Source: Streptomyces albus subsp. albus
GTDB lineage: Bacteria; Actinomycetota; Actinomycetes; Streptomycetales; Streptomycetaceae
Assembly: GCF_000719865.1 (NCBI RefSeq)
Contig: NZ_JOID01000013.1
Location: 62,001-126,000 of the forward strand
Reading direction: 5' to 3'
DNA length: 64,000 bases
Part shown: positions 15,777 to 24,949 of the stretch, piece after piece
Numbering within the stretch: the stretch's first letter is position 1
Layout: the number at the start of each line of letters is the position of its first letter
Made by a program: the position numbers and the translations under genes
The notes under the pieces: model-generated
Told to the model about the DNA's origin: nothing
Database searches by the model: none
Seen by the model: the letters and a program-made list of their open reading frames with translations, nothing else

Positions 15777-17525
15777 TCAACGCCCCCGCGAGCGCGCCTT
15801 GTACGCCGCCTGGCGGGCCGCCTTCGCCACCGCGCGGTCGGGGTGCAGCCGCCCCATCGCCTCCAGGACCTCCCCGGTCGCCGGGTGGTCCACCCGCCAG
15901 GCCGTGTCGAAGAAGGCGCCGTGCCGCCCGACCAGCCCGAGGACCAGATCCTCCAGCTCGGCGGAGTCGCCGTCCGCGCCGAGCTGTGCGGCGAGGGTGT
16001 CGACGGTCAGCCAGAAGACCATCTCCTCCGAGGGTTCCGGCACTCCGGTCGCCCCGTGCTCCGCCAGCCAGACCCGGGCGAGGCCGCCGAGGTGCCGGTC
16101 GTCCAGCACCTCGCGCAGCGCGGGCTCGGCCTCCCGGCCGATCAGGGCCAGCGCCTGCTGGCAGCCGAGCCGGCGCAGCGGCGCGGCCGGGTCGTCGCCC
16201 CGGCCCGCGGCGAGGAGTTCGCGAGCGGCGGCGACGGGGTCGCGCCGGAGCAGCCACTCCTCGACCTCGGCCCGGGCCGCGGGCTCCGGGTACCCGGTGA
16301 CCGTGTCCAGCAGGGTTGCCGCGTCCTTCCCGGCGAGGTCCCCGGTGAGCGGCGCGGCGATGCCCGCGTCGAGGAGACGGGCCCGCACCCCGTGGGCGCC
16401 GAGTGCGGTCAGCCGGACCATGCCGTAGCGGGCGGCGGCATCGTCCGCCACGGCGGGCGCGGGGTGCTCCACGCCGGGCGCACCGGCGGCGTCCGTCGCG
16501 GCCGCGGTGCCCGTGCCGTCTGCTGCGCCCGTCCCGGTCGCGGTGCCCGTGCCGTCCGCCGGTTCGCCGGCCCCGGCCCCCGCCCCGTTCCCGTCCAGCT
16601 CGTCGATGAGGCGGGCGTCGACGGGCCGGTACTCGACGAGCCCGAGGGGTTCCAGCAGCCCGAAGCGGTGGTCCAGCCGCATGACCTCCTCCGACACCTC
16701 CTCCAGTACGGCGTCGGTGGGTTCCGTCATGCCCTCGGGCACGACGACCGTGGCGGCGAGCGCGGGCAGCGGTACGAAGCTCCGCCCGGGATCGCCGAGG
16801 CCGCCGCCTTCCAGGGCGGTGAGGGCGTAGAGGGCGGCGAGGACGCGGTCGAGGGTGTCGGCGGTCCCGCCGGAGGGGTGGCCGGGTCCGACACCGGCGC
16901 CGGCCTCGGACCCGTTCGGGGCGGCCGCGCCCGCGGATGCGGATGCCCCCGCCCCGGCGGTCGCGGTGCCGGTCCCGGTGCCGTTCGCGGCGGGCGCGGG
17001 GTGACCGGCGCCTGTGGGCGTCGCCGCCTCGGCGGGCCCGGTTCCGCTCCACGTCGCGCGCTCCGCCCCGTTCCCCGTTCCGCCCTCCGCCTCCGCGAGG
17101 ACGGTCTCCAGTCCGCTCCGCCAGAGCTCCAGGATCTCGCGCGGGCTGCCGCCGGTGACCCGGGCGGCCTTCTCGCCGGGGACGGCCTGACGGCCCGCCG
17201 GGCCCGTCCGCCCCGCGCCGGCCGGTGTCCCGGCTTCCGCGCCGCCCTCCCCGGTGGTCCGCAGCAGGCCGGTGGCGGCCGCGAGCCGCCATGCCGCCCG
17301 GGTGGCCGCGAGCCCGTCCGGATCACCGTCGAGTCCCAACCCCCCGGTCAACCGCAGCAGTTCGGCGCGCTCCGGCTGCCCGTCCGCTTCCGTCGGCACC
17401 CCGTCCCCCAGCCGGCGGGCGAGCCGTACGGCGCGCGCGAGGAGGGGTGCCGTCAGTGCCTGGCGCGCGAGTTCGGCCTCGGAGGGCAGCCGGAGCGGCG
17501 GCATGACGGAACGGTCTCCGGGCAT
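15777..17525 (-). CDS. Conserved-looking protein of unknown function, HEAT-repeat-like C-terminus
   Basis: 582 residues, no signal peptide or membrane segment, function not recognised. The C-terminal third looks like stacked alpha-helical repeats (ARAEVEEWLLRRDPVAAARE, PLRRLGCQQALALIGREAE, ALREVLDDRHLGGLARVWL), reminiscent of HEAT-like repeats. The middle has a helix-rich segment with TDAVLEEVSEEVMRLDHRFG. Two low-complexity Gly/Thr/Ala insertions of very biased composition (about residues 160-220 and 330-370) interrupt it. ATG at 17525 is chosen because GAGGAG lies 9 nt upstream. It has no operon partner: PhoX is 530 bp downstream and the nuclease gene is divergent. Confidence 0.7.
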   Translation of the reverse strand: MPGDRSVMPPLRLPSEAELARQALTAPLLARAVRLARRLGDGVPTEADGQPERAELLRLTGGLGLDGDPDGLAATRAAWRLAAATGLLRTTGEGGAEAGTPAGAGRTGPAGRQAVPGEKAARVTGGSPREILELWRSGLETVLAEAEGGTGNGAERATWSGTGPAEAATPTGAGHPAPAANGTGTGTATAGAGASASAGAAAPNGSEAGAGVGPGHPSGGTADTLDRVLAALYALTALEGGGLGDPGRSFVPLPALAATVVVPEGMTEPTDAVLEEVSEEVMRLDHRFGLLEPLGLVEYRPVDARLIDELDGNGAGAGAGEPADGTGTATGTGAADGTGTAAATDAAGAPGVEHPAPAVADDAAARYGMVRLTALGAHGVRARLLDAGIAAPLTGDLAGKDAATLLDTVTGYPEPAARAEVEEWLLRRDPVAAARELLAAGRGDDPAAPLRRLGCQQALALIGREAEPALREVLDDRHLGGLARVWLAEHGATGVPEPSEEMVFWLTVDTLAAQLGADGDSAELEDLVLGLVGRHGAFFDTAWRVDHPATGEVLEAMGRLHPDRAVAKAARQAAYKARSRGR

Positions 17526-17653
17526 GGGCGACTTCTCCTCGAAATGCTGGGGTCCGCACCGCCCGCGTCGGGCGCGCCGCACAAAGCCTAGACCGATATG
17601 AGCGCTTCCGGTCCGGTTCACCGCGGCGTCCGCCCGTGTACACCGGCGGTCCC

Positions 17654-17683
17654 TTGACAACGGGGGTCCGCACGCCGGAGATT
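17654..17683 (+). promoter_or_regulatory. Weak candidate promoter of the secreted nuclease gene
   Basis: TTGACA (17654-17659) is a perfect -35 hexamer; GAGATT, 18 bp downstream, is a poor -10. It is in the 293-bp divergent region upstream of the nuclease start at 17819, giving a long leader. Nothing else was recognised in this region. Confidence 0.3.
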
Positions 17684-17818
17684 GACGCGCGTAGAAACAG
17701 TGCGGGTGCCGAACTCTCGTTCCCCGCCTCCCATCAGGCGGCGCGGATCCCGCCCGTCCCGCGCACGACCGCCGGGCGGCGGGCCCCTGCCCGTCCGACC
17801 TCACCCTCCGGAGAACCG

Positions 17819-19675
17819 ATGGACCCGATAGCCCCGTCCGCCGCCGCCCGCCCGCTCCGCAGAACCGCCGCCCTGGGCACGGTGGCCGCCACCGCGCTCG
17901 CGGCCGGGCTGCTGGCCGCGCCGCAGCAGGCCGAGGCGGCGCAGCCGCGCATCCACGACATCCAGGGGAGCACCCGGCTCTCCCCGTACGACGGCGAGCG
18001 GGTCACCGACGTCCCCGGCGTCGTCACCGCGGTCCGCGCCTTCGGCTCCGCGCGCGGCTTCTGGGTGCAGGACCCGCGGCCGGACCGCGATCCGGCCACC
18101 AGCGAGGGCGTCTTCGTCTTCACCGGCTCGAAGACCCCTGCCGTCGCGGTGGGCGACGCGGTGCTGCTCTCCGGCACCGTCGGCGAGTACTACCCGGGCG
18201 GGAAGGACCGTGGGCTCCAGTCCGTCACCCAGATATCCGGTGCCAGCTGGACGGTGGAATCGTCCGGCAACGACCTCCCGGCCGCCTTCCGGCTCAACGG
18301 CGCCTCGGTGCCGAACCGTTACGCCCCCGAGGCGCCCGGCGGCGGCAGCATCGAGCAGCTCCCGCTCCGTCCGCACCGCTACGCGCTGGACCGCTACGAG
18401 GCGCTGGAGGGCATGCGCGTCCAGGTCTCCGACGCCGGGGTGGTCGGCCCGTCCAGCCGCCACAACGAGCTGTGGGTGACGGCCGATCCGCGCGAGAACC
18501 CCACCGCACGCGGCGGCACGCTCTACGCCTCGTACCGCGACCAGAACGGCGCCCGCGTGAAGGTCGCCTCCCTCATCCCGTTCGCCGAACGGCCGTTCCC
18601 CCAGGCCGATGTCGGCGACCGCCTCACCGGCACCACCGCCGGACCGCTGGACTACGACCAGTTCGGCGGCTACGAGCTCCAGGCCACCGAGCTCGGCGCG
18701 CTGGAGGACAACGGCCCGGAGCGGGAGCGGACCCGGCCGCAGCGGGCGGACGAGCTGTCCGTCGCCACGTACAACGTGGAGAACCTCTCCCCGAAGAACC
18801 CGGACGAGAAGTTCACCCGGCTCGCCGAGGCCCTGGTGGACCACCTCGCCTCCCCCGACATCGTCGCCCTGGAGGAGGTCCAGGACGACAACGGCCCGAC
18901 GAACGACGCGGTGGTGAGTGCCGACGCGACGCTGCGGAAGCTGACCGAGGCCATCGCCGCCGCGGGCGGGCCCGCCTACGAGTGGCGCCAGATCAACCCG
19001 GCCGACGACGAGGACGGCGGCCAGCCGGGCGGCAACATCCGGGTGGCCTTCCTCTACAACCCCGAGCGGGTCTCCTTCCCCGACGTCCCGGGCGGCGACG
19101 CGGCCACGTCCGCCGTCCCGCTGCGCGGCGCGGACGGCGAGGTCGGCCTCTCCGCCAACCCGGGCCGGATCCGCCCGGAGAACGCCGCCTGGGAGGACAG
19201 CCGCAAGCCCCTCGCGGCCGAGTTCCGCTTCCGCGGCGAGCCGGTCTTCGTCGTCGCCAACCACTTCGCCAGCAAGGGCGGCGACCAGGCGCTCGACGGC
19301 CGCTTCCAGCCCCCGGTCCGCTCCTCGGAGACCCAGCGCATCGCCCAGGCGAAACTGGTCGGCGGCTGGGTCAAGTCGCTGCTGGAGCTGGACCGCAAGG
19401 CGAAGGTCGTGGTCGCCGGCGACATCAACGACTTCAACTTCTCGCCGACCGTGGAAGCCCTCACCGACCGGGGCCGGACGCTCACCGACCTGGTGGACCG
19501 CCTGCCCCGCGACGAGCGCTACGGCTACGTCTACAACGGCAACTCCCAGGTGCTGGACCACATGCTCACCAGCCGCGCGGTCCGCCACGCGGACTACGAC
19601 ATCGTCCACATCAACGCGGAGTTCGCCGACCAGGCGAGCGACCACGACCCCCAGGTCCTCCGCTTCCGCCCCTGA
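17819..19675 (+). CDS. Secreted endonuclease/exonuclease/phosphatase (EEP) family protein
   Basis: 618 residues. An N-terminal export signal (LRRTAALGTVAATALAAGLL ending near QQAEAA) is visible. Residues about 45-285 form an OB-fold-like DNA-binding region of the kind seen in extracellular nucleases (DVPGVVTAVRAFGSARGFWV). The C-terminal EEP catalytic domain has all expected motifs: ATYNVENLSP, ALEEVQDDN with catalytic Glu, VANHFASKGGDQ, VVAGDINDFNFSP and SDHDPQVLRF. Likely an extracellular DNase or phosphodiesterase used for nucleic-acid scavenging. ATG at 17819 follows CCGGAG by 7 nt and immediately precedes the signal peptide. It is a single gene with its own terminator hairpin. Confidence 0.88.
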   Translation: MDPIAPSAAARPLRRTAALGTVAATALAAGLLAAPQQAEAAQPRIHDIQGSTRLSPYDGERVTDVPGVVTAVRAFGSARGFWVQDPRPDRDPATSEGVFVFTGSKTPAVAVGDAVLLSGTVGEYYPGGKDRGLQSVTQISGASWTVESSGNDLPAAFRLNGASVPNRYAPEAPGGGSIEQLPLRPHRYALDRYEALEGMRVQVSDAGVVGPSSRHNELWVTADPRENPTARGGTLYASYRDQNGARVKVASLIPFAERPFPQADVGDRLTGTTAGPLDYDQFGGYELQATELGALEDNGPERERTRPQRADELSVATYNVENLSPKNPDEKFTRLAEALVDHLASPDIVALEEVQDDNGPTNDAVVSADATLRKLTEAIAAAGGPAYEWRQINPADDEDGGQPGGNIRVAFLYNPERVSFPDVPGGDAATSAVPLRGADGEVGLSANPGRIRPENAAWEDSRKPLAAEFRFRGEPVFVVANHFASKGGDQALDGRFQPPVRSSETQRIAQAKLVGGWVKSLLELDRKAKVVVAGDINDFNFSPTVEALTDRGRTLTDLVDRLPRDERYGYVYNGNSQVLDHMLTSRAVRHADYDIVHINAEFADQASDHDPQVLRFRP

Positions 19676-19687
19676 CACAACGGCGCT

Positions 19688-19720
19688 CCGGGTCACCGCC
19701 CTTCGGCGGCGGTGACCCGG
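19688..19720 (+). terminator. Terminator hairpin after the secreted nuclease gene
   Basis: CCGGGTCACCGCC pairs perfectly with GGCGGTGACCCGG (13 bp) around the 7-nt loop CTTCGGC, starting 12 bp after the TGA stop. Confidence 0.8.
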
Positions 19721-19784
19721 GGCGGCGCCGCGGTGCGGGGTCTTGCCGACGGCGGTCGCAGCGATCAACGTACGATCCCGTCTC

Positions 19785-20303
19785 ATGGCCATGGACACGG
19801 AGCAGAACGGCAGACAGGACACGGTCGAGCTGGTCTACCGGCCGACGCGGGCCGACATCCTCGCGGGCATCCGGCTCCGGGAGCGGCGCCGCCACCTCCA
19901 CCTCCTTCGCTGGGGTCTCACCGGACTGTTCGGGGCCGCCGCCGTGCAGGCGGTGGCCGCACGGGACGGCTCCGCGGTGTCGTTCGTGACCGCCGCCTTC
20001 TGCGCCGCCCTGATCTGGTCGATCCCCCGCCTCCAGGCACACCACGTGTTCCGCCTCGTGTCCTGGCAGGGCGAGTACCGCACGTCCGTGAGCGAGACGT
20101 CGATCAGGACCGGGACCGCGCACGCGACGCTCGAACAGCGCTGGTCGGTCTTCCGCGGTTACCGCGAGATCCGTGATCACGTGGTGCTGCTCAGCCGCGA
20201 CCCCAACATCCTGCTCGTCGAGGTACTGCCCAAGCGCGGGCTGTCCCCGGAGGACGCGGAGCGGTTGCGCGCTCTCCTGAGCCGCCATCTGCCCCGCGTC
20301 TGA
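19785..20303 (+). CDS. YcxB-like membrane protein
   Basis: 172 residues. Two adjacent hydrophobic segments (LLRWGLTGLFGAAAVQAVAA and AVSFVTAAFCAALIW, about residues 42-80) form a membrane hairpin. The C-terminal part, with YRTSVSETSIRT, WSVFRGYREIRDHVVLLS and the ending LLVEVLPKRGLSPEDAERLR, matches the YcxB-like C-terminal domain (PH-like fold) found in many small bacterial membrane proteins. Its function is unknown. The ATG at 19785 is used; an in-frame ATG two codons later would also do. It follows the nuclease gene but is separated by that gene's terminator. Confidence 0.7.
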   Translation: MAMDTEQNGRQDTVELVYRPTRADILAGIRLRERRRHLHLLRWGLTGLFGAAAVQAVAARDGSAVSFVTAAFCAALIWSIPRLQAHHVFRLVSWQGEYRTSVSETSIRTGTAHATLEQRWSVFRGYREIRDHVVLLSRDPNILLVEVLPKRGLSPEDAERLRALLSRHLPRV

Positions 20304-20340
20304 GGACCGCCGCCCTCAGCCGCCGCGTCCGCCGAGCACA

Positions 20341-20386
20341 CGAGCGCCCTCCGGGGCGGCCCTTCTCGGCCGCCGGAGGGCGCTCG
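20341..20386. terminator. Bidirectional terminator between the YcxB-like gene and dapD
   Basis: CGAGCGCCCTCCGG (20341-20354) pairs perfectly with CCGGAGGGCGCTCG (20373-20386), with further partial pairing inside. It lies between two convergent genes and probably serves both. Confidence 0.8.
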
Positions 20387-20451
20387 GCGACAACCCACAC
20401 CGTCAACTGCCGGTCGCCGCAGCGGCAATCGGGGACTGAGGCGGCCGTCGC

Positions 20452-21441
20452 TCAGTCGTTGCTGTGCAGGGCCGCGTTGAGGCCGCCCCAGGAGCCGGTG
20501 CGCTGGAGGGCCTCGACCTTGCCGGTGGTGGAGTTGCGGCGGAAGAGGAGGTTGTGGGCGCCGGAGAGCTCCACGGCCTTGACGACGCCGCCGTCGGGGA
20601 GGCTGACGCGGGTGCCCGCGGTGACGTAGAGGCCGGCCTCCACGACGCAGTCGTCGCCGAGGGCGATGCCGATACCGGCCTCGGCGCCGAGCAGGCAGCG
20701 CTCGCCGATGGAGATGACCTGCTTGCCGCCGCCGGAGAGCGTGCCCATGATCGAGGCGCCGCCGCCGATGTCGGAGCCGTCGCCGACGACCACACCGGCG
20801 CTGATGCGGCCCTCGACCATGGAGTGGCCCAGCGTGCCGGCGTTGAAGTTGACGAAGCCCTCGTGCATCACGGTGGTACCGGTGGCGAGGTGGGCGCCGA
20901 GCCGCACGCGGTCGGCGTCGGCGATCCGGACGCCCGCCGGGGCCACGTAGTCGGTCATGCGGGGGAACTTGTCGACGCTGGTGACGGCGAGGTGCAGCCC
21001 TTCGGCGCGGGCCGCGAGGCGGACCTTCTCGACCTGGTCGACGGGGACCGGGCCGAGGCTCGTCCAGGCGACGTTGGCCAGCAGGCCGAAGATGCCGTCG
21101 AGGTTCTGGCCGTGCGGCTTCACCAGACGGTGGCTGAGCAGGTGCAGCCGGAGGTAGGCGTCGTGGGCGTCGGCCGGCTTGTCGTCCAGCGAGGCGATGA
21201 CGGTGCGGACGGCGATGACCTCCACGCCGCGGCGGGGGTCGGGGCCCAGCGCCTGGGGCGCGGACTCGCCGAGCAGTTCGGCGGCGCGCTCGGGGCTCAG
21301 CCGCTCCGTCCCGGCCGGGCCGGGCTCGGCAATGAGCTCGGGGGCGGGGAACCAGGTGTCGAGGACGGTGCCGTCGGCGGCGAGGGTGGCGAGCCCGGCG
21401 GCGGCCGCGCCGGTCTTACGGGTGGTGGCTGCATCGGTCAT
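20452..21441 (-). CDS. dapD: Tetrahydrodipicolinate N-succinyltransferase
   Basis: 329 residues. Transfers succinyl from succinyl-CoA to tetrahydrodipicolinate in the succinylase branch of lysine/meso-diaminopimelate synthesis, supplying cell-wall DAP. The long N-terminal domain (about 1-165) is the actinobacterial form. The left-handed beta-helix built from hexapeptide repeats follows ([59 protein letters not shown]), and the C-terminus carries [18 protein letters not shown] at 21441 is preferred to the in-frame TTG at 21447. It is monocistronic, downstream of the suf operon's terminator. Confidence 0.95.
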   Translation of the reverse strand: MTDAATTRKTGAAAAGLATLAADGTVLDTWFPAPELIAEPGPAGTERLSPERAAELLGESAPQALGPDPRRGVEVIAVRTVIASLDDKPADAHDAYLRLHLLSHRLVKPHGQNLDGIFGLLANVAWTSLGPVPVDQVEKVRLAARAEGLHLAVTSVDKFPRMTDYVAPAGVRIADADRVRLGAHLATGTTVMHEGFVNFNAGTLGHSMVEGRISAGVVVGDGSDIGGGASIMGTLSGGGKQVISIGERCLLGAEAGIGIALGDDCVVEAGLYVTAGTRVSLPDGGVVKAVELSGAHNLLFRRNSTTGKVEALQRTGSWGGLNAALHSND

Positions 21442-21621
21442 GGCCAAACGCTAACCGGTCCCGCTCCGCCCCCGCGAACCGGTCTCAGCGCCCGGTCACC
21501 GCGCCGGTGTGCGGTGACCCGGTGCCCGGGTGTCCGGGTGTCCCTGCGGAACCCGCCCGGTCCCGGACCGTGGACAGCAAGGCGGTCCCGCCCCGCCCGG
21601 GCGGGAGTCCGGCCGGACACG

Positions 21622-21658
21622 CCTCCGCCCCGCGCCGGAAACCCGGGCGGGGCGGAGG
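21622..21658 (-). terminator. Terminator of the suf operon
   Basis: CCTCCGCCCCG and CGGGGCGGAGG arms, plus inner CCGG pairing with a single bulge, form a long stem around an A-rich loop. It starts about 75 bp after the last suf gene. The flanking 21448-21621 is the dapD upstream region, in which I see no clear promoter elements. Confidence 0.75.
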
Positions 21659-21734
21659 ACGGTGCCGGGGGCGCGGCCGGGCGGCCCGGGCGGGACGGGG
21701 CCCGCGCCGGGCCGGGGCCGGGCCCCGCCGGAGG

Positions 21735-22070
21735 TCAGACGTTGAAGCCCAGGGCGCGGAGCTGCTCGCGGCCCTCGTCGGTGATCTTGTCGGGACCCCA
21801 CGGCGGCATCCAGACCCAGTTGATCCGCAGCTCGTTGACGATCCCGTCGGTGGCCGACTTCGCCTGGTCCTCGATGACGTCGGTCAGCGGGCAGGCCGCG
21901 GACGTCAGCGTCATGTCGATGGTGGCGATGTTGGAGTCGTCGACGTGGATGCCGTAGATCAGGCCGAGGTTGACGACGTCGATGCCCAGCTCGGGGTCGA
22001 CGACGTCGTAGAGGGCCTCGCGGACCTCCTCCTCGCTCGCGGGCTTGGTGGTCTGTGCGGTCTCGGTCAT
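21735..22070 (-). CDS. sufT: Fe-S cluster assembly factor of the DUF59/MIP18 type (SufT)
   Basis: 111 residues. The DUF59 fold is visible in EALYDVVDPELGIDVVNLGL, IDMTLTSAACPLTDVIEDQA (with the conserved Cys) and the C-terminal VWMPPWGPDKITDEGREQL. SufT-type proteins help mature Fe-S proteins, particularly under high demand. The ATG at 22070 overlaps the sufU stop by 4 bp (ATGA), fixing the start. It is the last gene of the suf operon. Confidence 0.9.
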   Translation of the reverse strand: MTETAQTTKPASEEEVREALYDVVDPELGIDVVNLGLIYGIHVDDSNIATIDMTLTSAACPLTDVIEDQAKSATDGIVNELRINWVWMPPWGPDKITDEGREQLRALGFNV

Positions 22071-22531
22071 GCCGACTCCTTCGCTGAATCGTCGCCCAGT
22101 GCCTGCGCCGTGGCGTCCTTCCAGGCCATCCAGGACAGCAGGGCGCACTTCACGCGCGCCGGGTACTTCGAGACGCCGGCGAACGCGACCGCGTCCTCCA
22201 GCACCTCCTCCATCGCGTCGTCGGGCTCCAGCCTGCCCTTGGACTGCATCAGCTCCAGGAAGGTCTCCTGGATCCTCCGCGCCTCGGCGAGCTCCTTGCC
22301 GACCAGCAGTTCGTTGAGCACCGAGGCGCTGGCCTGGCTGATGGAGCAGCCCTGGCCGTCGTAGCTGACGTCCTCGATGGTCTCGCCGTCGAGCCGTACG
22401 CGCAGGGTGATCTCGTCCCCGCACGTCGGGTTGACGTGGTGCACCTCGGCGTCACCCTCGCGCAGACCACGCCCGTGGGGGTGCTTGTAGTGGTCCAGGA
22501 TGACGTCCTGGTACATGGAATCCAGCTTCAC
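22067..22531 (-). CDS. sufU: Sulfur-relay / scaffold protein SufU
   Basis: 154 residues. SufU accepts persulfide sulfur from SufS for Fe-S assembly and uses a zinc site. The three conserved cysteines are at C37 (NPTCGDEI), C62 (GQGCSISQAS) and C129 (RVKCALLSW), with Asp39 in GDE as the fourth ligand. The SufU-specific insertion between the second and third Cys is present, which separates it from IscU. Translation starts at GTG 22531 with GAGGG about 10 nt upstream; ATG at 22516 is an alternative. It lies 30 bp after sufS. Confidence 0.93.
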   Translation of the reverse strand: MKLDSMYQDVILDHYKHPHGRGLREGDAEVHHVNPTCGDEITLRVRLDGETIEDVSYDGQGCSISQASASVLNELLVGKELAEARRIQETFLELMQSKGRLEPDDAMEEVLEDAVAFAGVSKYPARVKCALLSWMAWKDATAQALGDDSAKESA

Positions 22532-22561
22532 AGCAGTCAGCCCTCGTCGTCCGTCAGTCCG

Positions 22562-23833
22562 TCAGCCGAAGAAGTTCCGTACGTGCTCCAGGCCGTCGAC
22601 CAGGGCGTCGACCTCGGCCGGGGTGGAGTACAGATAGAACGATGCTCGCGTGGTCGCGGGAATTCCGTACCGCAGGCAGACGGGCCGCGCGCAGTGGTGG
22701 CCGACCCGGACGGCGATGCCCTGCTCGTCCAGGACCTGGCCCACGTCGTGCGGGTGGATGTCACCGAGCGTGAAGGAGATCGCCGCGCCGCGGTCCTCGG
22801 CCGTCACCGGGCCGATGATCCGCAGGTCCGGGACCTCCCGGAGCCGGCGGACGGCGTACTCGGTGATGGTGTGCTCATGGGCCGCGATCTTGTCCATGCC
22901 GATCGAGGTGAGGTAGTCCACGGCCGCGCCGAGGCCGACGGCCTGCGCGATCGGGGGCGTGCCCGCCTCGAACTTGTGCGGCGCGGGAGCATAGGTCGAG
23001 TGGTGCATCGACACCGTCTCGATCATTTCCCCGCCGCCCAGGAACGGCGGCAGGTCCTCCAGCAGCTCCTGCCGGCCCCAGAGGACGCCGATGCCGGTCG
23101 GGCCGCACATCTTGTGGCCGGTGAAGGCCACGAAGTCGGCCTGGAGCGCCTGCACGTCCAGCGGCATGTGCGGGGCGGCCTGGGAGGCGTCGATGACGGT
23201 GAGCGCGCCGACGTCCTGGGCCCGGCGGATGATCTGCTCCACCGGGTTGACGGTGCCCATGATGTTGGAGACCAGGGTGAACGAGACGACCTTGGTCTTC
23301 TCGGTGATGATCCGGTCGATCTCCGACAGGTCGAGCCGGCCGTCGTCGGTGAGGCCGAACCACTTCAGCTTCGCGCCGGTGCGCTGCGCGAGCAGCTGCC
23401 ACGGAACGATGTTGGAGTGGTGCTCCATCTCCGTTATGACGATCTCGGTGTCGCTGTCCACGCGGTAGGGCTCGTCGGCCCAGCCCAGCATGTTGGCGAC
23501 GAGGTTGAGCGACTCCGAGGCGTTCTTGGTGAAGATCACTTCGTCGCGGCTCGGGGCGTTGACGAACGCGGCGACCTTGTCACGGGCGCCCTCGTACAGC
23601 GCCGTGGCCTCCTCCGCGAGCACGTGCACACCGCGGTGCACGTTGGCGTTGTGGCGCTCGTAGTACGCGTTCAGCGCGTCGAGGACCTGGCGCGGCTTCT
23701 GCGAGGTGGCCGCGTTGTCCAGGTACACGATCTTCTTCCCGTCGTGGACCGTGCGGTCCAGGAGGGGGAAGTCCTTGCGGATCGCCTCCACGTCGTACGA
23801 CGACGCCGTGAGGAGGCCCGGCAGCTGTGTCAC
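22562..23833 (-). CDS. sufS: Cysteine desulfurase SufS
   Basis: 423-residue PLP enzyme that converts cysteine to alanine and hands persulfide to SufU. The PLP lysine is K241 in FTGHKMCGPTG and the active-site cysteine is C381 in VGHHCARPVC; the short loop around it is typical of group II (SufS) enzymes. The N-terminus (DVEAIRKDFPLL) is also SufS-like. GTG start at 23833 with AAGGAGG about 11 nt upstream, inside the end of sufC, 5 bp away. Confidence 0.95.
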   Translation of the reverse strand: MTQLPGLLTASSYDVEAIRKDFPLLDRTVHDGKKIVYLDNAATSQKPRQVLDALNAYYERHNANVHRGVHVLAEEATALYEGARDKVAAFVNAPSRDEVIFTKNASESLNLVANMLGWADEPYRVDSDTEIVITEMEHHSNIVPWQLLAQRTGAKLKWFGLTDDGRLDLSEIDRIITEKTKVVSFTLVSNIMGTVNPVEQIIRRAQDVGALTVIDASQAAPHMPLDVQALQADFVAFTGHKMCGPTGIGVLWGRQELLEDLPPFLGGGEMIETVSMHHSTYAPAPHKFEAGTPPIAQAVGLGAAVDYLTSIGMDKIAAHEHTITEYAVRRLREVPDLRIIGPVTAEDRGAAISFTLGDIHPHDVGQVLDEQGIAVRVGHHCARPVCLRYGIPATTRASFYLYSTPAEVDALVDGLEHVRNFFG

Positions 23834-23838
23834 TCGGC

Positions 23839-24594
23839 TCAGGCCTCCTTCGTGTAGGCCTCGTAGCCCTCGGCCTCGAGCTTGTCGGCCAGCTCGGGAC
23901 CGCCGGACTCGACGATCCTGCCCTTGGCGAAGACGTGCACGTGGTCGGGCTTGATGTACCGCAGGATGCGGGTGTAATGCGTGATCAGCAGGGTGCCGGT
24001 CTCGCCGCTCTCGCGGACGCGGTTGACGCCCTCGGAGACGGTGCGCAGCGCGTCCACGTCCAGACCGGAGTCGGTCTCGTCGAGGATCGCGACCTTCGGC
24101 TTGAGCAGCTCCAGCTGGAGGATCTCGTGGCGCTTCTTCTCACCGCCGGAGAAGCCCTCGTTGACGTTGCGCTCGGCGAAGGCCGGGTCCATGTTCAGCC
24201 GCTCCATGGCTCCCTTGACCTCCTTCACCCAGGTGCGCAGCTTGGGGGCCTCGCCGCGGATGGCGGTGGCGGAGGTGCGGAGGAAGTTGGAGACGGAGAC
24301 GCCGGGGACCTCGACCGGGTACTGCATGGCGAGGAAGAGGCCGGCGCGGGCCCGCTCGTCGACGGACATCTCCAGGACGTTCTCGCCGTCGAGGGTGACG
24401 GTGCCGCCGGTGACGGTGTACTTGGGGTGACCCGCGAGGGAGTAGGCGAGGGTGGACTTGCCGGAGCCGTTCGGGCCCATGATGGCGTGCGTCTCGCCCT
24501 GCTTCACGGTCAGATCGACCCCGGACAGGATCTCCTTCGTGCCGTTCTCGACCTCGACGGAGACGTGCAGGTCGTGGATTTCAAGCGTTGCCAT
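23839..24594 (-). CDS. sufC: Fe-S assembly ATPase SufC
   Basis: 251-residue ABC-type ATPase of the SufBCD scaffold. Walker A is GPNGSGKSTL near residue 40, the signature is FSGGEKKRHEILQ near 150, and Walker B has the SufC-typical form ILDETDSGLD. It powers conformational changes in SufB/SufD rather than transport. It follows the Rieske gene by 7 bp and precedes sufS by 5 bp. Confidence 0.96.
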   Translation of the reverse strand: MATLEIHDLHVSVEVENGTKEILSGVDLTVKQGETHAIMGPNGSGKSTLAYSLAGHPKYTVTGGTVTLDGENVLEMSVDERARAGLFLAMQYPVEVPGVSVSNFLRTSATAIRGEAPKLRTWVKEVKGAMERLNMDPAFAERNVNEGFSGGEKKRHEILQLELLKPKVAILDETDSGLDVDALRTVSEGVNRVRESGETGTLLITHYTRILRYIKPDHVHVFAKGRIVESGGPELADKLEAEGYEAYTKEA

Positions 24595-24601
24595 GGATGC
24601 C

Positions 24602-24949
24602 TCAGGACTCCTGGGTGACGGAGACGAGCACAGCCGCTTCGGGGCCGTCTCCTTCGATCTTTACGGGGTATACGGGGACGGGGCGGGTGGCGGGCGGGCC
24701 GGAGGGCTTGCCGGTGCGCAGGTCGAACCGCGAGCCGTGCAGCCAGCACTCGATCTGGCAGTCCTCGACCTCGCCCTCGGAGAGCGAGACGTTCGCGTGC
24801 GAGCAGATGTCGTGGATCGCGTACACCTCTCCCTCGGTCCGGACGACCGAGACGGGGGTGCCGCCGATCTCCACCCGCCTGGGGGTGTCCTCCTCCAGCT
24901 CGGACAGCCCGCAGACCCGGACGAACTCGGTACCGGTGCCGGCGGCCAT
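24602..24949 (-). CDS. Rieske [2Fe-2S] ferredoxin-like protein within the suf operon
   Basis: 115-residue soluble Rieske-type protein. Cluster ligands are C49/H51 (DICSHANV) and C68/H71 (ECWLHGSRF). The absence of extra Cys, signal or membrane segment points to a dioxygenase-ferredoxin-like electron carrier in the cytoplasm. Its ATG overlaps the sufD stop by one base (TGATG), so it is translated with the SUF machinery; a Rieske gene at this place is common in actinobacterial suf operons. It may supply electrons for cluster assembly, but its partner is unknown. Confidence 0.9.
   Translation of the reverse strand: MAAGTGTEFVRVCGLSELEEDTPRRVEIGGTPVSVVRTEGEVYAIHDICSHANVSLSEGEVEDCQIECWLHGSRFDLRTGKPSGPPATRPVPVYPVKIEGDGPEAAVLVSVTQES

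Noticed and set aside
15249..17292. Upstream extension of the PhoX reading frame through the region of the HEAT-like gene
   Set aside because: The extension is Arg/Gly/Pro-rich low-complexity sequence; the Tat signal and AGGAG site place the real start at about 15246.
17592..17610. AGCGCTT half-site resembling the LacI-type operator
   Set aside because: Only the 7-bp core matches; the flanking TACTAC is absent and the neighbouring genes are unrelated to the sugar-acid cluster.
22436..23857. 473-codon plus-strand open frame opposite sufS
   Set aside because: Antisense shadow of a gene with intact PLP-lysine and catalytic cysteine.
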